Below, in pieces: positions 13,440 to 23,689 of a stretch of 64,000 bases of DNA (positions are counted from its first letter, which is position 1; each line of letters begins with the position of its first letter). A program made the position numbers and the translations under genes. The notes under the pieces are model-generated. The model did no database searches and was not told the DNA's origin. It saw nothing but the letters and a program-made list of their open reading frames with translations. The DNA comes from Drosophila miranda (lineage: Eukaryota; Arthropoda; Insecta; Diptera; Drosophilidae): NCBI RefSeq assembly GCF_003369915.1, contig NC_046675.1, positions 29,450,001-29,514,000 on the forward strand, written 5' to 3'.

Positions 13440-13570
13440 AACTATCGATGGCACTATCGACACTATCGATGGCACTATCGACACTATCGATGGTAGAGCA
13501 CTATCGCGCTACTATACTATCGATGGTTCAATGTTTCGATAGTGGGCGATATTGGTCGATAGTATGGTAC
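13440..13570. promoter_or_regulatory. tandem CTATCGA(T/C) cluster upstream of mRpS9
   Basis: Just upstream of the mRpS9 start codon a 21-bp unit (CTATCGATGG plus CACTATCGACA) is repeated two and a half times from 13442. Further CTATCG/TCGATAG sites continue to about 13563. The core matches DREF (TATCGATA) and BEAF-32 (CGATA) binding sites, which mark housekeeping promoters and chromatin boundaries in Drosophila. Binding itself is inferred. Confidence 0.6.
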
Positions 13571-14329
13571 ATATTCCTCGTTTTTGATATTCTTTGGAAT
13601 ATTCTCAGCTATATAGAACATTTAGCCCTGCCATCATAATTTTATACGATTGATGACTCAAATTTCTATTTAACTGGTGTATTCTTAATACTTGCTTTTA
13701 TTGGATTTCTATTTACCGTTGAAAATTAAATTTAATAGATTGTTGAAATCCTGACATGCACGCACAGCCGCAAGAAGAAGACAAAAACAGCTGTTTGCTG
13801 CACAACGTGCACAGCGCGTAATTTAAAAAGAAAAATTCACTTTATTTCAATATGATTATGACAAAAACGCATTTTATTTACCATTGTCCTCCTTTACAAA
13901 TGCATTTATTAACTAAATTTTAAACACACAACTTCAATGCTGATATTCTTCAAATATGGAAAATTGAAACATACACACAAATGAAAAGGAACAGAAAAAT
14001 GCAATGAATAACCTTTTTCAACAGCTAATTAGAATTATTTGTTTTGTTGATTTAACTATACGCTATATAATTAATTATAAATAATTGCCTAGGCTTAGCG
14101 TTGAGAAAATATGGTTCATCGATTGCATTATTTGGATGTAATGCAGCTACTAGAATTATGTTATGTATATCAATATTCTCTTCGCTTCTAATCTTCCTTT
14201 TACGTCTCTTCTTCATCCTTATCGATCGTCATCATCATCATCCCTTGTTATATTTGGTCGCAGTAAAATTTTATATGTATGTATATAAAGCAATTATTTA
14301 ATAATAATAATGCCCATCACACGCCACGC
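13571..14329. other. intergenic: mRpS9 5' flank to EMC1 3' flank
   Basis: AT-rich sequence. The left part should hold the mRpS9 transcription start and upstream region, the right part the EMC1 3' UTR. A 66-codon plus-strand frame at 14101-14301 is hydrophobic and AT-driven, with no support as a gene. Confidence 0.5.
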
Positions 14330-17300
14330 CTATTTCCACGCCTGCTTGAGCAATTTACGCGACGCTAAATGCTTAACAATCAACGAGCCCGATGTGAGAG
14401 CGACTAGCACTATGGAAATTAGTATATAGTCAAAGTCCTCCTTCAACAAATCGAACGTCTTCGAGGGCGCAACGCGAGTAACGAACAAATCTGCAACATA
14501 ATTAAACAATTTAGTCATCCAGAACGACAATATATAGAGCAGTACGAACCTAAACCCGTGGCAACGACTAGACAGGTACTCTCCAGACCGCTGGGCGCAG
14601 TGTAAATGTTACGCAGGCGTGCCACCGTCTGGTTATAGTTAATATGGCTTTCCGTAGGCAAAGGCAACTCGGGTATATAGGGAATGGCCCCCTCTTCGCG
14701 TCCCTGGGTCGTGGAAGCAATGGGACGTCGAGGATCCAGCAAATGCCAAGGCATTTCAATAATGGAACCACTGGCAGTTCCAATTAGCACATGCTTATTG
14801 GTAATTCCGCGCTCTGTGATCGTCTCGCGGAGCGCTTCAACTATTGCGGGTATGATATAGGACTGACGCTCAACGAGCGGCATTGGCGGCGCCGTCAGAG
14901 AGCTCCAAACGCTACTGTTTGCCTGCGCCTTACCCTCGTACAGTTCAATAGTGGCTGTAAAATAAAATATGTCGTATAAAATGTACATTTAAATATCCTG
15001 TTTAACTCACTAATCTCCGTGCGTCGCACTTTCTCATTGAAGTAAGAGTAAGCGAGCCAATTTTCCGAGTGCACAATGGCCAATGGTGCGCGCACCTTGC
15101 GATGGGTCATCGAGAATATCACAGAGCCCGACACAACATCCACCAAATACAAGTTAAGCACGGCTAAAGGAATGATTAACATTATTATAGATTTTACTAA
15201 GCACTTGGCTTGCAGACCAGCTTACATTTGTGTGTGGCATCAGGGGCCTGGGTAACGAAGGCCACTAAATTGGGATTGATATATTTGTAAAGCACAGAAC
15301 GATCGCCCAACACACGGCCCTGGGAGTGGACATGCTCAATGGGATTCTTGCCGGCAACAGCAATGATTTGCTGCTCGGAATGATGTCCGCCCAAACGGGC
15401 ATTCCAAATGTGTGTGCACGAAAGTTTCTGTGGAAGAAAACAATTCAATTAGTGGGTTTTTCTACGGTTTGAAATTTCAGTACTCACTCCACCCGCATAT
15501 TTTACAAAGTATCCCTCGAGTTGAGCGCTCTTCACATCAGCGGTATAGAGATACATTCCATTGGCCTGCAAACGATATTCTTAGAGGGTCAAAGGTCACT
15601 TTTTGGGTTAGATATTCACTCATTTACCAATGGTGTGGCATGCTGGGGATACACATGCACCTGATTTGAGGCATCGAATATCAGTATGCCCTTGACAAAG
15701 TCTTTTTCCGTCTCGGCCAGCAATGAAAGCTGTTTGATCTTAAAGTCTAGGTGCAGTAGTCCGCCCTCTGTGGCCTGTCCCGTGATGGGATTGAAGCGAT
15801 ACAGCACACCATTGCCATTGATCTGTAAATAAATGAGGATTTATAATTATTAAGAGTTCCTATTAAAAGATTCTCAAGCCGGTCTTACAGAATTCTTGGC
15901 CACAATGGCGCACAGGGGCTGCAGTGGAAAGTGTTTGGAGGTGCGCTGTACAATTAAATGCATTTGCTCGGCATTGTCGAAAGCATTTACTTTCGGTAGA
16001 TACAGCTGCCAGTGATGTTTGCCCGAGATGTTGTCGATGCCAAATATCTTTCCACTGCGTGTGAGCAGCACGAGTATCTTGTGGAGGCCAAAGGAGTCGC
16101 GAACCAAACCCGCCCGCTGTGTGTCCGTAGGCGGTGGCCCCAGACCGATGACATGAAGGAATAGGCTTCTGATTTGAACTGCCTGCGTGCTAATGCGACG
16201 CAAAAAGGCACTGGCAATGTCTCCTAAATAAGAAAAAAGTCATCAATTTAGATTAAATATCGTAAAGATTATTTAGAAATAAACACTTTTGGCATATCTT
16301 ACTGTCAAAACTTGTGGAATCCACTTTTGGGAAGCAATTTTTAGGGGTAAATATTAAATAAACTAATTCCTAGCATTAAGCAATGGTATCTTACCGGCTT
16401 TGCCCTTCATTTCGCTCTCCAAAGTGCCCTCTGTATCGGCCAGGGGCAGGTCCATGAACTGCGAATCAATTACATTGGCCAGAGACTCCTCGCGCGACCA
16501 ACGCACTTTTCCCTGCTGCACGGCCACAATGGACTCCGAGCTGGTGCTGAACACAAACATACAACTCTTGCCATCGCCAGAGCGCTTCAGCTTGCAATCA
16601 AAGCTGTTTAACGTGGGTATTCCAAAGTGCTCGGGGAACTGTAGAGTCTGCTGCAGCTCAGAAACGGGCGAGCAATTATCCAAGTACGCAGCATTGATTT
16701 TGAGATTCTAAACGAAAGAATTTAAATATGAACGATTATGGATTATTGAGTTAAACAAGAAACCTACTCCTGATGTGAGATCCGCAGATACCACAATTTT
16801 GCGATAGTTAAAGCTGCCCACAGCATAGCTGGAGCCTTGGAGAGCACCGCACACGGCCTGATCCTTATTAACGCTCACGAGTTTGCCATCAACAATTACA
16901 ACGCCATTGAGGCCCTGTAGGGAAAAATGAAATTACAAGATAATTCTTTGCTACTTCTTCTACTATTTGTGGTCCTGGGCTTACCTCCACTGCCTCAATT
17001 GTTCCCTGAGGCTCACTTTCCAGCGCAGTTCTTATCACTTGCGTGCTCTTCGACACCAAATCCAAGCTGATCAGCTGCTTGCTGTCCACACAAACGTAGA
17101 AGGTACCGCTGAGGGTACAGCTTTCTCTAGTGATCCAGGAGGCCATGATCTTGCTGGTGCTGCCAGTGCTGTGGCCCGAGCTAGCAAAGTAAGCGGTGAC
17201 CTCGAGGTGGCTTCGCCAAGCCGGAACAATGTGATAGAGAATAGAATTGCTATAGAACCAGAGGGCATCCTGGGCCTTCTCGGAATTCAAAGGCATTATG

Positions 17301-17805
17301 GACCATTCCCATTCAATAGTTCCAATATTGGTATTCCAGCCACGCACCAAAGCGGGCGCATGGCCCTGCACTGTGAGCATATCGAATCCCAGATTGGTGC
17401 CAATTGGTGCGGCCGCCGTATCGCTGCTATCGACCGAGAATCCGCTCACTTGGAGCAGCTTAATGTCGCCGCGCGGCTTCTGTTCGAGCACCTGTCGCCA
17501 CATAATGGCGCCGGTTTTCGGGCATAAAAAGGCCACGACATCCTCATGAGTGCTAACGAGCAAACGCGGTTGAAAGTGATTCAAATCGACGCGAGATTGC
17601 TTCAGGGCTCCCACATGCACGCTTCGCCTGGTTGTGGATGATGATCATACGACTCGTTACACAGATGATGGTCAATGGTCAATGAGTGGTTGTGTTGTGT
17701 CACTTACCAGTCGAATTTCTTAATCTGGTCCTCGTACAGCGCCGAGCAGGTGCTCAAAAGTAAGAGCGCTATGGAGATACCGGCTAAAACATTTATGCCT
17801 AGCAT
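14330..17805 (-). CDS. EMC1: ER membrane protein complex subunit 1
   Basis: The ER membrane complex inserts tail-anchored and multipass proteins; EMC1 is its large lumenal, membrane-anchored subunit. Eleven minus-strand exons join in frame to 909 residues: 17708-17805, 16985-17627, 16768-16914, 16395-16707, 15889-16223, 15628-15822, 15488-15565, 15226-15427, 15011-15163, 14550-14954 and 14330-14490. A signal peptide is clear ([20 protein letters not shown]). The N-terminal half has PQQ-propeller-like strands ([18 protein letters not shown]). The C-terminal half contains the conserved DUF1620 region ([37 protein letters not shown]). A single transmembrane segment ([17 protein letters not shown]) precedes a short basic tail. 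All introns are 56-80 bp except 171 bp for one. The promoter is shared with Taf7, with start codons 315 bp apart. Confidence 0.92.
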
Positions 17806-18119
17806 TTTGCGTGTATCGCTGTTTTGCTTCCGACTACCACAAGCACAAAAAATTTAACTACAAATGCGTTTTTATGTTATAAACTATAAAAAATCCACAT
17901 TAATTCGTGTTTTCCGTCATAGCAAAAGGGGGATGAGAAGAAGAAATTGGAGCAGAGCAGGGTTGTCATCAGGTTTATCGGGGCTGAGGGAACCAGAACC
18001 TGTGGTTCAAATTGCAAAATGCTGGCAGCCCTATTAATCGGTCAAATAAACAAAGAAGAAGAAGAAGCTGTCTGCAATTCTGAAAAAATCGTGAAATAAA
18101 TACATTTAAACGTTTGCAA
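17806..18119. promoter_or_regulatory. divergent promoter region EMC1 / Taf7
   Basis: 314 bp separate the two start codons, so both core promoters must lie here. I see no TATA box and no perfect DRE, as expected for dispersed housekeeping promoters. The motif GTTTATCGGGG near 17972 is only a partial match. Confidence 0.5.
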
Positions 18120-19469
18120 ATGTTTGAAAAGAAGAGCGACAAGGCCAAGGAGAATGAGCGAAAGCCTCGCGACGATGGCATTGAGCTGGAGAGCCACTTT
18201 ATAATGCGTGTACCGAAGGAAATAGCCGACACTGTCCACGAAGCCATTCAGGCGGGGAACATAAAGGATAGATTATCCATTCAATTGGATCAGGACCTGC
18301 GATACGGTGAGGTCCGGCTGGATGACCAGTTGTTCTACACGAAGCTCGTGGACCTGCCCACGGTTGTGGAGAGCTACAAGACCATTGACAACAAGAGCTT
18401 CTATAAGTCGGCAGACATTTGCCAAATTCTGATCTGCAAAGAAGAGCCCGATGAAGAGCCCGAGAAGGAGTCGCCGAACAAGAACAAGAAGAAGGATCCC
18501 AACAAGGTGGACAAGAAGTATTTGTGGCCGCATGGCATAACACCGCCCTGCAAGAACGCCCGCAAGCGTCGCTTCCGCAAAACACTGAAAAAAAAGAACG
18601 TGGAGGCACCCGAAATCGAGAAGGAGGTCAAGCATTTGCTTCGCATCGACAACGAGGCGGTTCGTGTCGACTACGAGATAATCAATGAGGAGGACAAGCC
18701 CTCCGACGATCTGGATCAGTCGGATATGAAGCAATACAACGACGCGGATGATGAAATGCAGGACGACAACACCATGAATGCCAGCGAAAAGGCAATTAAT
18801 GATAATGGCATGCAGCGCGATATCAATGTGGAATCGGATGATGATGATACCAGCAATTTCGCCACTCAACATCGTGCTCCCAACATGGGCGTGGCAGCCC
18901 ACGACATCTTCGGCGAGGAGGTGTCCACCACAGATGATGAAGACGATGGCGAACAGCGGAACAACACAATGCAGCGACGCGAGCTCGAGGATTCCTCCCG
19001 CCTTTCAGCAGACGATTCACGGATGTCCGACTTCTTTGGGGCCAGCACCAGTGGTGCTGGCGGAACCAGCGGCATGAAAATGGAAGAGAACGAATTTACC
19101 AAAGCCATGTTTGGCCAAGATCCGAGCAGTCCCAAATTGAGTGCGGCTGGCTCCAGCTCAAACCTGGCAGCTCCAAGCGGCTTCTATGACAGCCAAATGC
19201 TAACGAAACGAGAGGAGTTTGAGAATATGGAGTTTATGGATGAACCGCAGCCACAGTACACACAACAGCAGGTGCACGAGAAGATCAACCAGCTAACGCG
19301 ACAGCTCAGTGAGCTGAAGGCCCAGCAGACGCAAAAATCAATGGAAATTGCATCCATCCAAAATGCCACACTAAAGCAGCGCATGCAAGAGACCCTGGAT
19401 AATTTGTACACGCAGGTTATTGAAAGAGAGCTGGAGCTTAAGGACTTTGAGAATATGCTAGAATCCTAG
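18120..19469 (+). CDS. Taf7: TFIID subunit TAF7 (TAFII55)
   Basis: TAF7 binds TAF1 within TFIID and restrains its acetyltransferase activity. This intronless CDS gives 449 residues from the ATG at 18120; the upstream codons are non-ATG. The TAFII55 domain occupies about residues 20-175, with [17 protein letters not shown] at its start, then QICQIL-like and [20 protein letters not shown] in the conserved second half. An acidic Asp/Ser-rich central region follows (about 190-330). The C-terminus is a predicted coiled coil (about 380-445, [18 protein letters not shown]). The gene lies head-to-head with EMC1 and tail-to-tail with Prat. Confidence 0.93.
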   Translation: MFEKKSDKAKENERKPRDDGIELESHFIMRVPKEIADTVHEAIQAGNIKDRLSIQLDQDLRYGEVRLDDQLFYTKLVDLPTVVESYKTIDNKSFYKSADICQILICKEEPDEEPEKESPNKNKKKDPNKVDKKYLWPHGITPPCKNARKRRFRKTLKKKNVEAPEIEKEVKHLLRIDNEAVRVDYEIINEEDKPSDDLDQSDMKQYNDADDEMQDDNTMNASEKAINDNGMQRDINVESDDDDTSNFATQHRAPNMGVAAHDIFGEEVSTTDDEDDGEQRNNTMQRRELEDSSRLSADDSRMSDFFGASTSGAGGTSGMKMEENEFTKAMFGQDPSSPKLSAAGSSSNLAAPSGFYDSQMLTKREEFENMEFMDEPQPQYTQQQVHEKINQLTRQLSELKAQQTQKSMEIASIQNATLKQRMQETLDNLYTQVIERELELKDFENMLES

Positions 19470-20178
19470 GAACAAGTAGTTTAAATAGAATAAGTTTAAA
19501 GTGCATCAATAGATGGTTGTGTCTCTGTATCGTTATCGTTCTTTAGACCTGGTTTGGATTTGTATTAAGATCAAACTTGGTTTATTTACTATTGCAGGGC
19601 TGAAAAGCAATTAACGTTTACACGATGCACATTCATATTCCACAATCTCCATCTGAAATGATGCATTACAACCATTGACCCAATGGCGGCGGCTGATTGA
19701 ACAGACCTTGCCATGGGATTGCCATTGCACCTCGAATACGATGCTGTTATCTGATATGTACTGCCAATTTCTTACATCCAGTTTTGTTGTTTTTATGATC
19801 ATAATGTCTTTTATTGGCATTTGCAATTAACAAACGTATATTGATATTCAAAAGTAAAGTGCATTTTGCACAGATAGACAACATAGAAGGCTACATTTTG
19901 TACTATGAGTATAGTTTATGTCTTTAGAGAGCGCTTTTCACTTACGACCTAAATAGTTAGTCTCTACAAAAATATTATTTAAGAGCGGAATGGGTTCTAA
20001 ATGCAAAAGTTTGTGACAGCAATTCCTTCGGCAGTCAATGGCTTTGATACTGTTGTATGTTTTTGTGTGGTGGGTGGGGGGTCAGAGTAGCAAGCAAACA
20101 GGGGGGGAGATGCAAACAAACTGGTTTCCAGAACCTACATTTTTTAACTACATTTTCCTTCATCGCCTTTGCATGCGA
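19470..20178. other. Taf7-Prat convergent intergenic region
   Basis: This holds both 3' UTRs. Two GT/TG- and GGGG-rich patches lie at 20060-20110. A minus-strand 71-codon frame (19611-19826) is listed separately as a weak candidate. Nothing else is recognisable. Confidence 0.5.
19611..19826 (-). CDS. possible small ORF, 71 aa, unknown
   Basis: The frame starts with two nearby Met codons and ends with a Cys-rich tail (ECASCKR). Amino-acid composition is balanced, with Trp, Cys and His, and unlike AT-rich noise. It lies between the 3' ends of Taf7 and Prat. I recognise no family, there is no obvious promoter, and a chance frame remains quite possible. Confidence 0.25.
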   Translation of the reverse strand: MQMPIKDIMIIKTTKLDVRNWQYISDNSIVFEVQWQSHGKVCSISRRHWVNGCNASFQMEIVEYECASCKR

Positions 20179-21822
20179 TCACCAGCTCAGTTCGTCGGGC
20201 AGACCGCCTGGATACTCGCCGGTGAGGCAGGCGGTGCAATGCCCCATGGCCTTGCCTTTGCCCTTGCCATCTCCGTCGCCAATATCGGCCGACTGCTGCT
20301 TCAGCTGGACAGCCTGCACCAGACCGGCGACACTGAGATAAGCCAAGCTGTCTGCGCCCACATGGCGGGCCAATTGATCGGCATTCAGCTTGTTGGCGAT
20401 CAGCTCCTCGCGCGTGGGTATGTTGATACCCATGTAGCAGGGATATTGCAGTGGGGGGCTGGCAATGCGTATGTGTACCTCGCGAGCCCCTGCGTCGCGC
20501 AACAGCTTGATAATCGGCCCAATGGTGTTGCCCCTCACAATGGAGTCGTCAATAAGAACAAGCCGCTCTCCGGCCACATTCTCAGACAGAGCACCGAATT
20601 TCTTGGCCACTCCCAACTGGCGAAGGCGTGTGGAGGGCTGGATAAAGGTGCGACCCACATAGCGATTCCTGCAGAGCACTTCGGCAAACTCCAGACCAGA
20701 TTCCCGGGCATAGCCATGAGATGCCGCTGTGCCAGACTCGGGCACCGAGCTCACAATATCCGCCTCAACGGGAGCCTCGCGCCAGAGCTGCCGGCCGCAC
20801 TGCATGCGCACTGAGTAGACCATCTGACCTTCGAAGATGCTGTCGCCACGGGCAAAGTAGACGTACTCGAAGATACAGAATGCCATGCGCTTGAAGTCCG
20901 GACGCTCCACAATGTCCACAGTGCGATAGCCGCTGCGTGTCAGCTCCACGATCTCGCCGGGCTCCACTTCGCGCACATAGCGGGCTCCGATCGAGAGGAA
21001 GCCACAACTCTCGCTCGACACCACCCAGCCGTCGGCCGGGGTCTCCGAGCTGTTGCCGTGGCCCGCATTAATAGGCACAATCTTTCCAATGCACAGAGGC
21101 CGATTGCCGTAGGTATCGCGTACCGCGTAGATCTTGTCCTTTAGCATGATGACCAGCGAGTAGGAGAGGGGAGCCAGCATCATGAAGTGCCTGATCCTGG
21201 CCGGCCAATTGGGGCCATCCAGCTCGGACACATCCTCGGGGGCGCAGCACAAAGACTGGGCAATCAGCTCGCTGTCGCTGTGGGTGGAGAGACCCACGCC
21301 TCGTGCCAACACTTCGCGACGCAGAGATTCGTTGTTGACCAGCTCACCGTTGTGAGCTAGTGCCATGGCTCCGTGAGCCGTGTGCACCACAAAGGGCTGG
21401 CAGTTGACCACTCCAGAGCCGCCGGCCGTGGAGTAGCGGGTGTGTCCAATGCCCAAGTTGCCGCGCAGCTTCTTCATCGAATCGTCGTTGAAGAGGGTGC
21501 TGATCATGCCCATGCCCTTGTGGACGTTAAAGTTCGTAGAGGACTTGCCCTCGCTGGTGGCGATGCCAGCTGACTCCTGGCCGCGATGCTGCAACGCCAC
21601 CAGGCCCAGGCAAATCACGTGCGCAATGTCCATCTGCGTGGGCCAATCTCCGCAAGCAATCGCCCCAAACACTCCACATTCGTGCGTCAAACCGGTTAGC
21701 TCCTTACTCTCCCCAATGGACGTGGGCAGGACAGTCGCAGTCGCAGTCAATGCCGAGGCAGCCTCCACTTGTTGCGTTGCCTCCACGCGCACATGTTGTT
21801 GCTGCTCCGGTGGCGTCGACAT
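20179..21822 (-). CDS. Prat: amidophosphoribosyltransferase, intronless
   Basis: This enzyme catalyses the first committed step of purine synthesis, PRPP plus glutamine to phosphoribosylamine. The 547-residue frame is uninterrupted. A 48-residue N-terminal extension precedes the glutamine-amidotransferase nucleophile in THECGVFG (Cys 49), implying propeptide cleavage. The glutaminase motif [10 protein letters not shown] follows at about residue 76. The PRPP-binding motif [13 protein letters not shown] lies at about residues 420-432. The C-terminus has the [10 protein letters not shown] region of the Fe-S-type enzymes. D. melanogaster has two paralogues; the intronless one, Prat, fits here. 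Three perfect DRE sites lie upstream. A GTAAAT donor and a CTAG acceptor just upstream could bound a 5' UTR intron, but it would be only 42 bp. Confidence 0.93.
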   Translation of the reverse strand: MSTPPEQQQHVRVEATQQVEAASALTATATVLPTSIGESKELTGLTHECGVFGAIACGDWPTQMDIAHVICLGLVALQHRGQESAGIATSEGKSSTNFNVHKGMGMISTLFNDDSMKKLRGNLGIGHTRYSTAGGSGVVNCQPFVVHTAHGAMALAHNGELVNNESLRREVLARGVGLSTHSDSELIAQSLCCAPEDVSELDGPNWPARIRHFMMLAPLSYSLVIMLKDKIYAVRDTYGNRPLCIGKIVPINAGHGNSSETPADGWVVSSESCGFLSIGARYVREVEPGEIVELTRSGYRTVDIVERPDFKRMAFCIFEYVYFARGDSIFEGQMVYSVRMQCGRQLWREAPVEADIVSSVPESGTAASHGYARESGLEFAEVLCRNRYVGRTFIQPSTRLRQLGVAKKFGALSENVAGERLVLIDDSIVRGNTIGPIIKLLRDAGAREVHIRIASPPLQYPCYMGINIPTREELIANKLNADQLARHVGADSLAYLSVAGLVQAVQLKQQSADIGDGDGKGKGKAMGHCTACLTGEYPGGLPDELSW

Positions 21823-22004
21823 GTTGTTGCTGCCGCTGGGTTCGAATGCAGATTGATATTCTAGTTAGTTGAGCAGTTGGACCAAAGCGTTGAATGATTT
21901 ACCTGTTGATTTACGCAACGGTTTTATACACGAAAATTGCTCGCACGCTTCGCACGCGCACCTTATTTGTGGGTGTCGGGGGGTGGGGGTCCGATCAAGC
22001 GCAA

Positions 22005-22030
22005 TATCGATAAGGCTTTAACTATCGATA
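22005..22030. promoter_or_regulatory. paired DRE (TATCGATA) sites, Prat promoter
   Basis: Perfect palindromic TATCGATA occurs at 22005-22012 and again at 22023-22030, about 180-210 bp upstream of the Prat start codon. DREF binds this element at promoters of growth and replication genes. Confidence 0.75.
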
Positions 22031-22195
22031 CGAGACTTAAAACCTTTCGATCGGCTAAAACTTAATTCAATCAAAAAAGTAAATAGAATGGATAAAGAAA
22101 GGTAATTAAATGAGTAGAAGTTCAAGATGAGCAGAGTGCAAGCTGACTGCAGTTGATAATTCAGATATTAAAGGAGCCTGAAGGAAATGTACACT

Positions 22196-22203
22196 TATCG
22201 ATA
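22196..22203. promoter_or_regulatory. third DRE site upstream of Prat
   Basis: Perfect TATCGATA within TTATCGATAA, 374 bp from the Prat start codon. Confidence 0.6.
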
Positions 22204-22560
22204 AGACAATCCGATATTTTATAAGAAAACAAATGATTTAATAAATTAATCAATTTGAAATTTCCATCCAATAAATTATTAAAATTAAAGTTGTACCAAG
22301 AATAATTGAGCTAATGGCGAATTTAAATCTCATGCGTCAGCAGTTTTCTATCCGTAGAACAGGTTAGATTATAATTTGGGATAAGGTTTATCATTTAGAT
22401 TTAGACAATTATGAAATAGAAATGTAGCATACATATGTACATATATATTTTCTTGTCATGATTAATTTCAATTCAACACCCAACTTAAGTACCTGAGGCG
22501 ATATTCGAACTCTCTTATGTACATAGTGCTAATTAAATGATAAGATACATTCTGGAATAA

Positions 22561-23104
22561 CTATTTACATTCAGATTCGATAGGATTTTTGGCAAAGAAA
22601 GTAGCCTCTTGTAGCTTCTTATTTTCTGGCGATTCCAAGTGCGTTTTGGCATGCTCAATGTCCGCCTTAATGGCAGTTATAAGTGCCTCCAGGGAGTCAA
22701 AGCTTTTTTCAGGTCGCAGATAGCCAACTATGCAGATCTTAAGTAACTGGCCATATAGATCGCAGTTGAATTCATGCAGCATATGCGTCTCCACGCTCTT
22801 TTCTGTGTTGTTGTAGAATGGATTCCAGCCGACGCTGAGAACCATTTTGTGCACGGGTCCGCTGTCCACATTCGCCCACCCGTAGTAGACGCCTGTGAGC
22901 AGGGATTCGGGTAAAGACTTTACCACCTCCAGCGGAAAGTTGGCTATAAATAAAATAGATGAGTGGTTTGGTTATCTATTGGAAACGACCTTCGCCGTCA
23001 TGGTACAATTCACACGAACCTGTTGGAATGCCGAGCTCTTTGGAGCCTCGGCCAAATCCCCTTACAATCTCGCCGCTGGCATAAAGAGGAAGTTGGTTCA
23101 GCAT
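22561..23104 (-). CDS. anon-84Ea: riboflavin kinase
   Basis: This enzyme phosphorylates riboflavin to FMN. Two exons, 23020-23104 and 22561-22943, join in frame to 155 residues, the usual monofunctional length. Family motifs are GRGSKELGIPTANFP (nucleotide-binding loop; the Thr-Ala codon pair spans the intron), GVYYGWA, and SVGWNPFYNN followed by ETHMLHEF with the catalytic Glu. I took the ATG at 23104 because it gives the family length. An in-frame ATG at 23254 would add 50 basic residues, possibly a targeting sequence. The 5' end of this gene was copied into each type I unit downstream (26665 onward). Confidence 0.88.
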
Positions 23105-23254
23105 TTGGTTACTCTGGCGCTTGCTGGTCGTTTTGTGGTCGCGCTTAAACGTCTTCCAAGTTTTCGCCGAGTTGTGGTTACTGATTGTCTGCTTCCACTG
23201 GGTGTAGATCACGTTACATGAAAATTTATTGAGAGCAGCAAAATAATGTGACAT

Positions 23255-23689
23255 TGATCACTTTATCGCTCGCTTTGATTGCGGCCACACCACTCGCATA
23301 ACTATTATTATAATAATTTAATATAAAGCTAGATTTCCAACGAACCCAATCAGCTGACTGCTGTGGTGCTGCCAACCTGTTTGGTGTTGGTTGGAAAAGT
23401 GCGCGTATATTAAAGACCGTACAAAAACCATCCACAAAAATATTTGTTAATTTGTGCTTTTGTCACACAAAATTAACATGATTTAGTAGCTGTCTTTTGT
23501 TTAATTAAAATAGCCAAAACAAACAAACTTTAACCCTTTAAAACCCCTTTTGGCATCTCAATGCGCCCAACACGCACACTTTAACCCTCTTTGTTTACAG
23601 CTGATCATCTGGCCTATAATCGGAAATAAAAATTTGCATAGACGCAGCTTTGCTGCCGAAATTTACAAAAAAAAAAACCAGCGCAAAGA
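23255..23689. promoter_or_regulatory. divergent promoter: riboflavin kinase / ZAD zinc-finger gene
   Basis: About 435 bp between the outer start codons of two divergent genes. The segment 23170-23350 is the one duplicated upstream of copies B, C, D and E, where it is about 85-90% similar by eye. No TATA box is seen. Confidence 0.55.

Larger units (their letters stand above)
21823..22560. other. Prat upstream region and riboflavin kinase 3' flank
   Basis: The left half is the Prat promoter with its DRE sites; the right half is AT-rich 3' flank of riboflavin kinase. No coding sequence is supported. Confidence 0.6.

Noticed and set aside
17071-17527. Plus-strand frame of 186 codons within EMC1
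   Set aside because: Shadow of EMC1 exon 2, whose minus-strand frame splices perfectly on both sides.
20038-20814. 258-codon plus-strand frame opposite Prat
   Set aside because: Antisense of the Prat C-terminal coding region; it has no recognisable domain.
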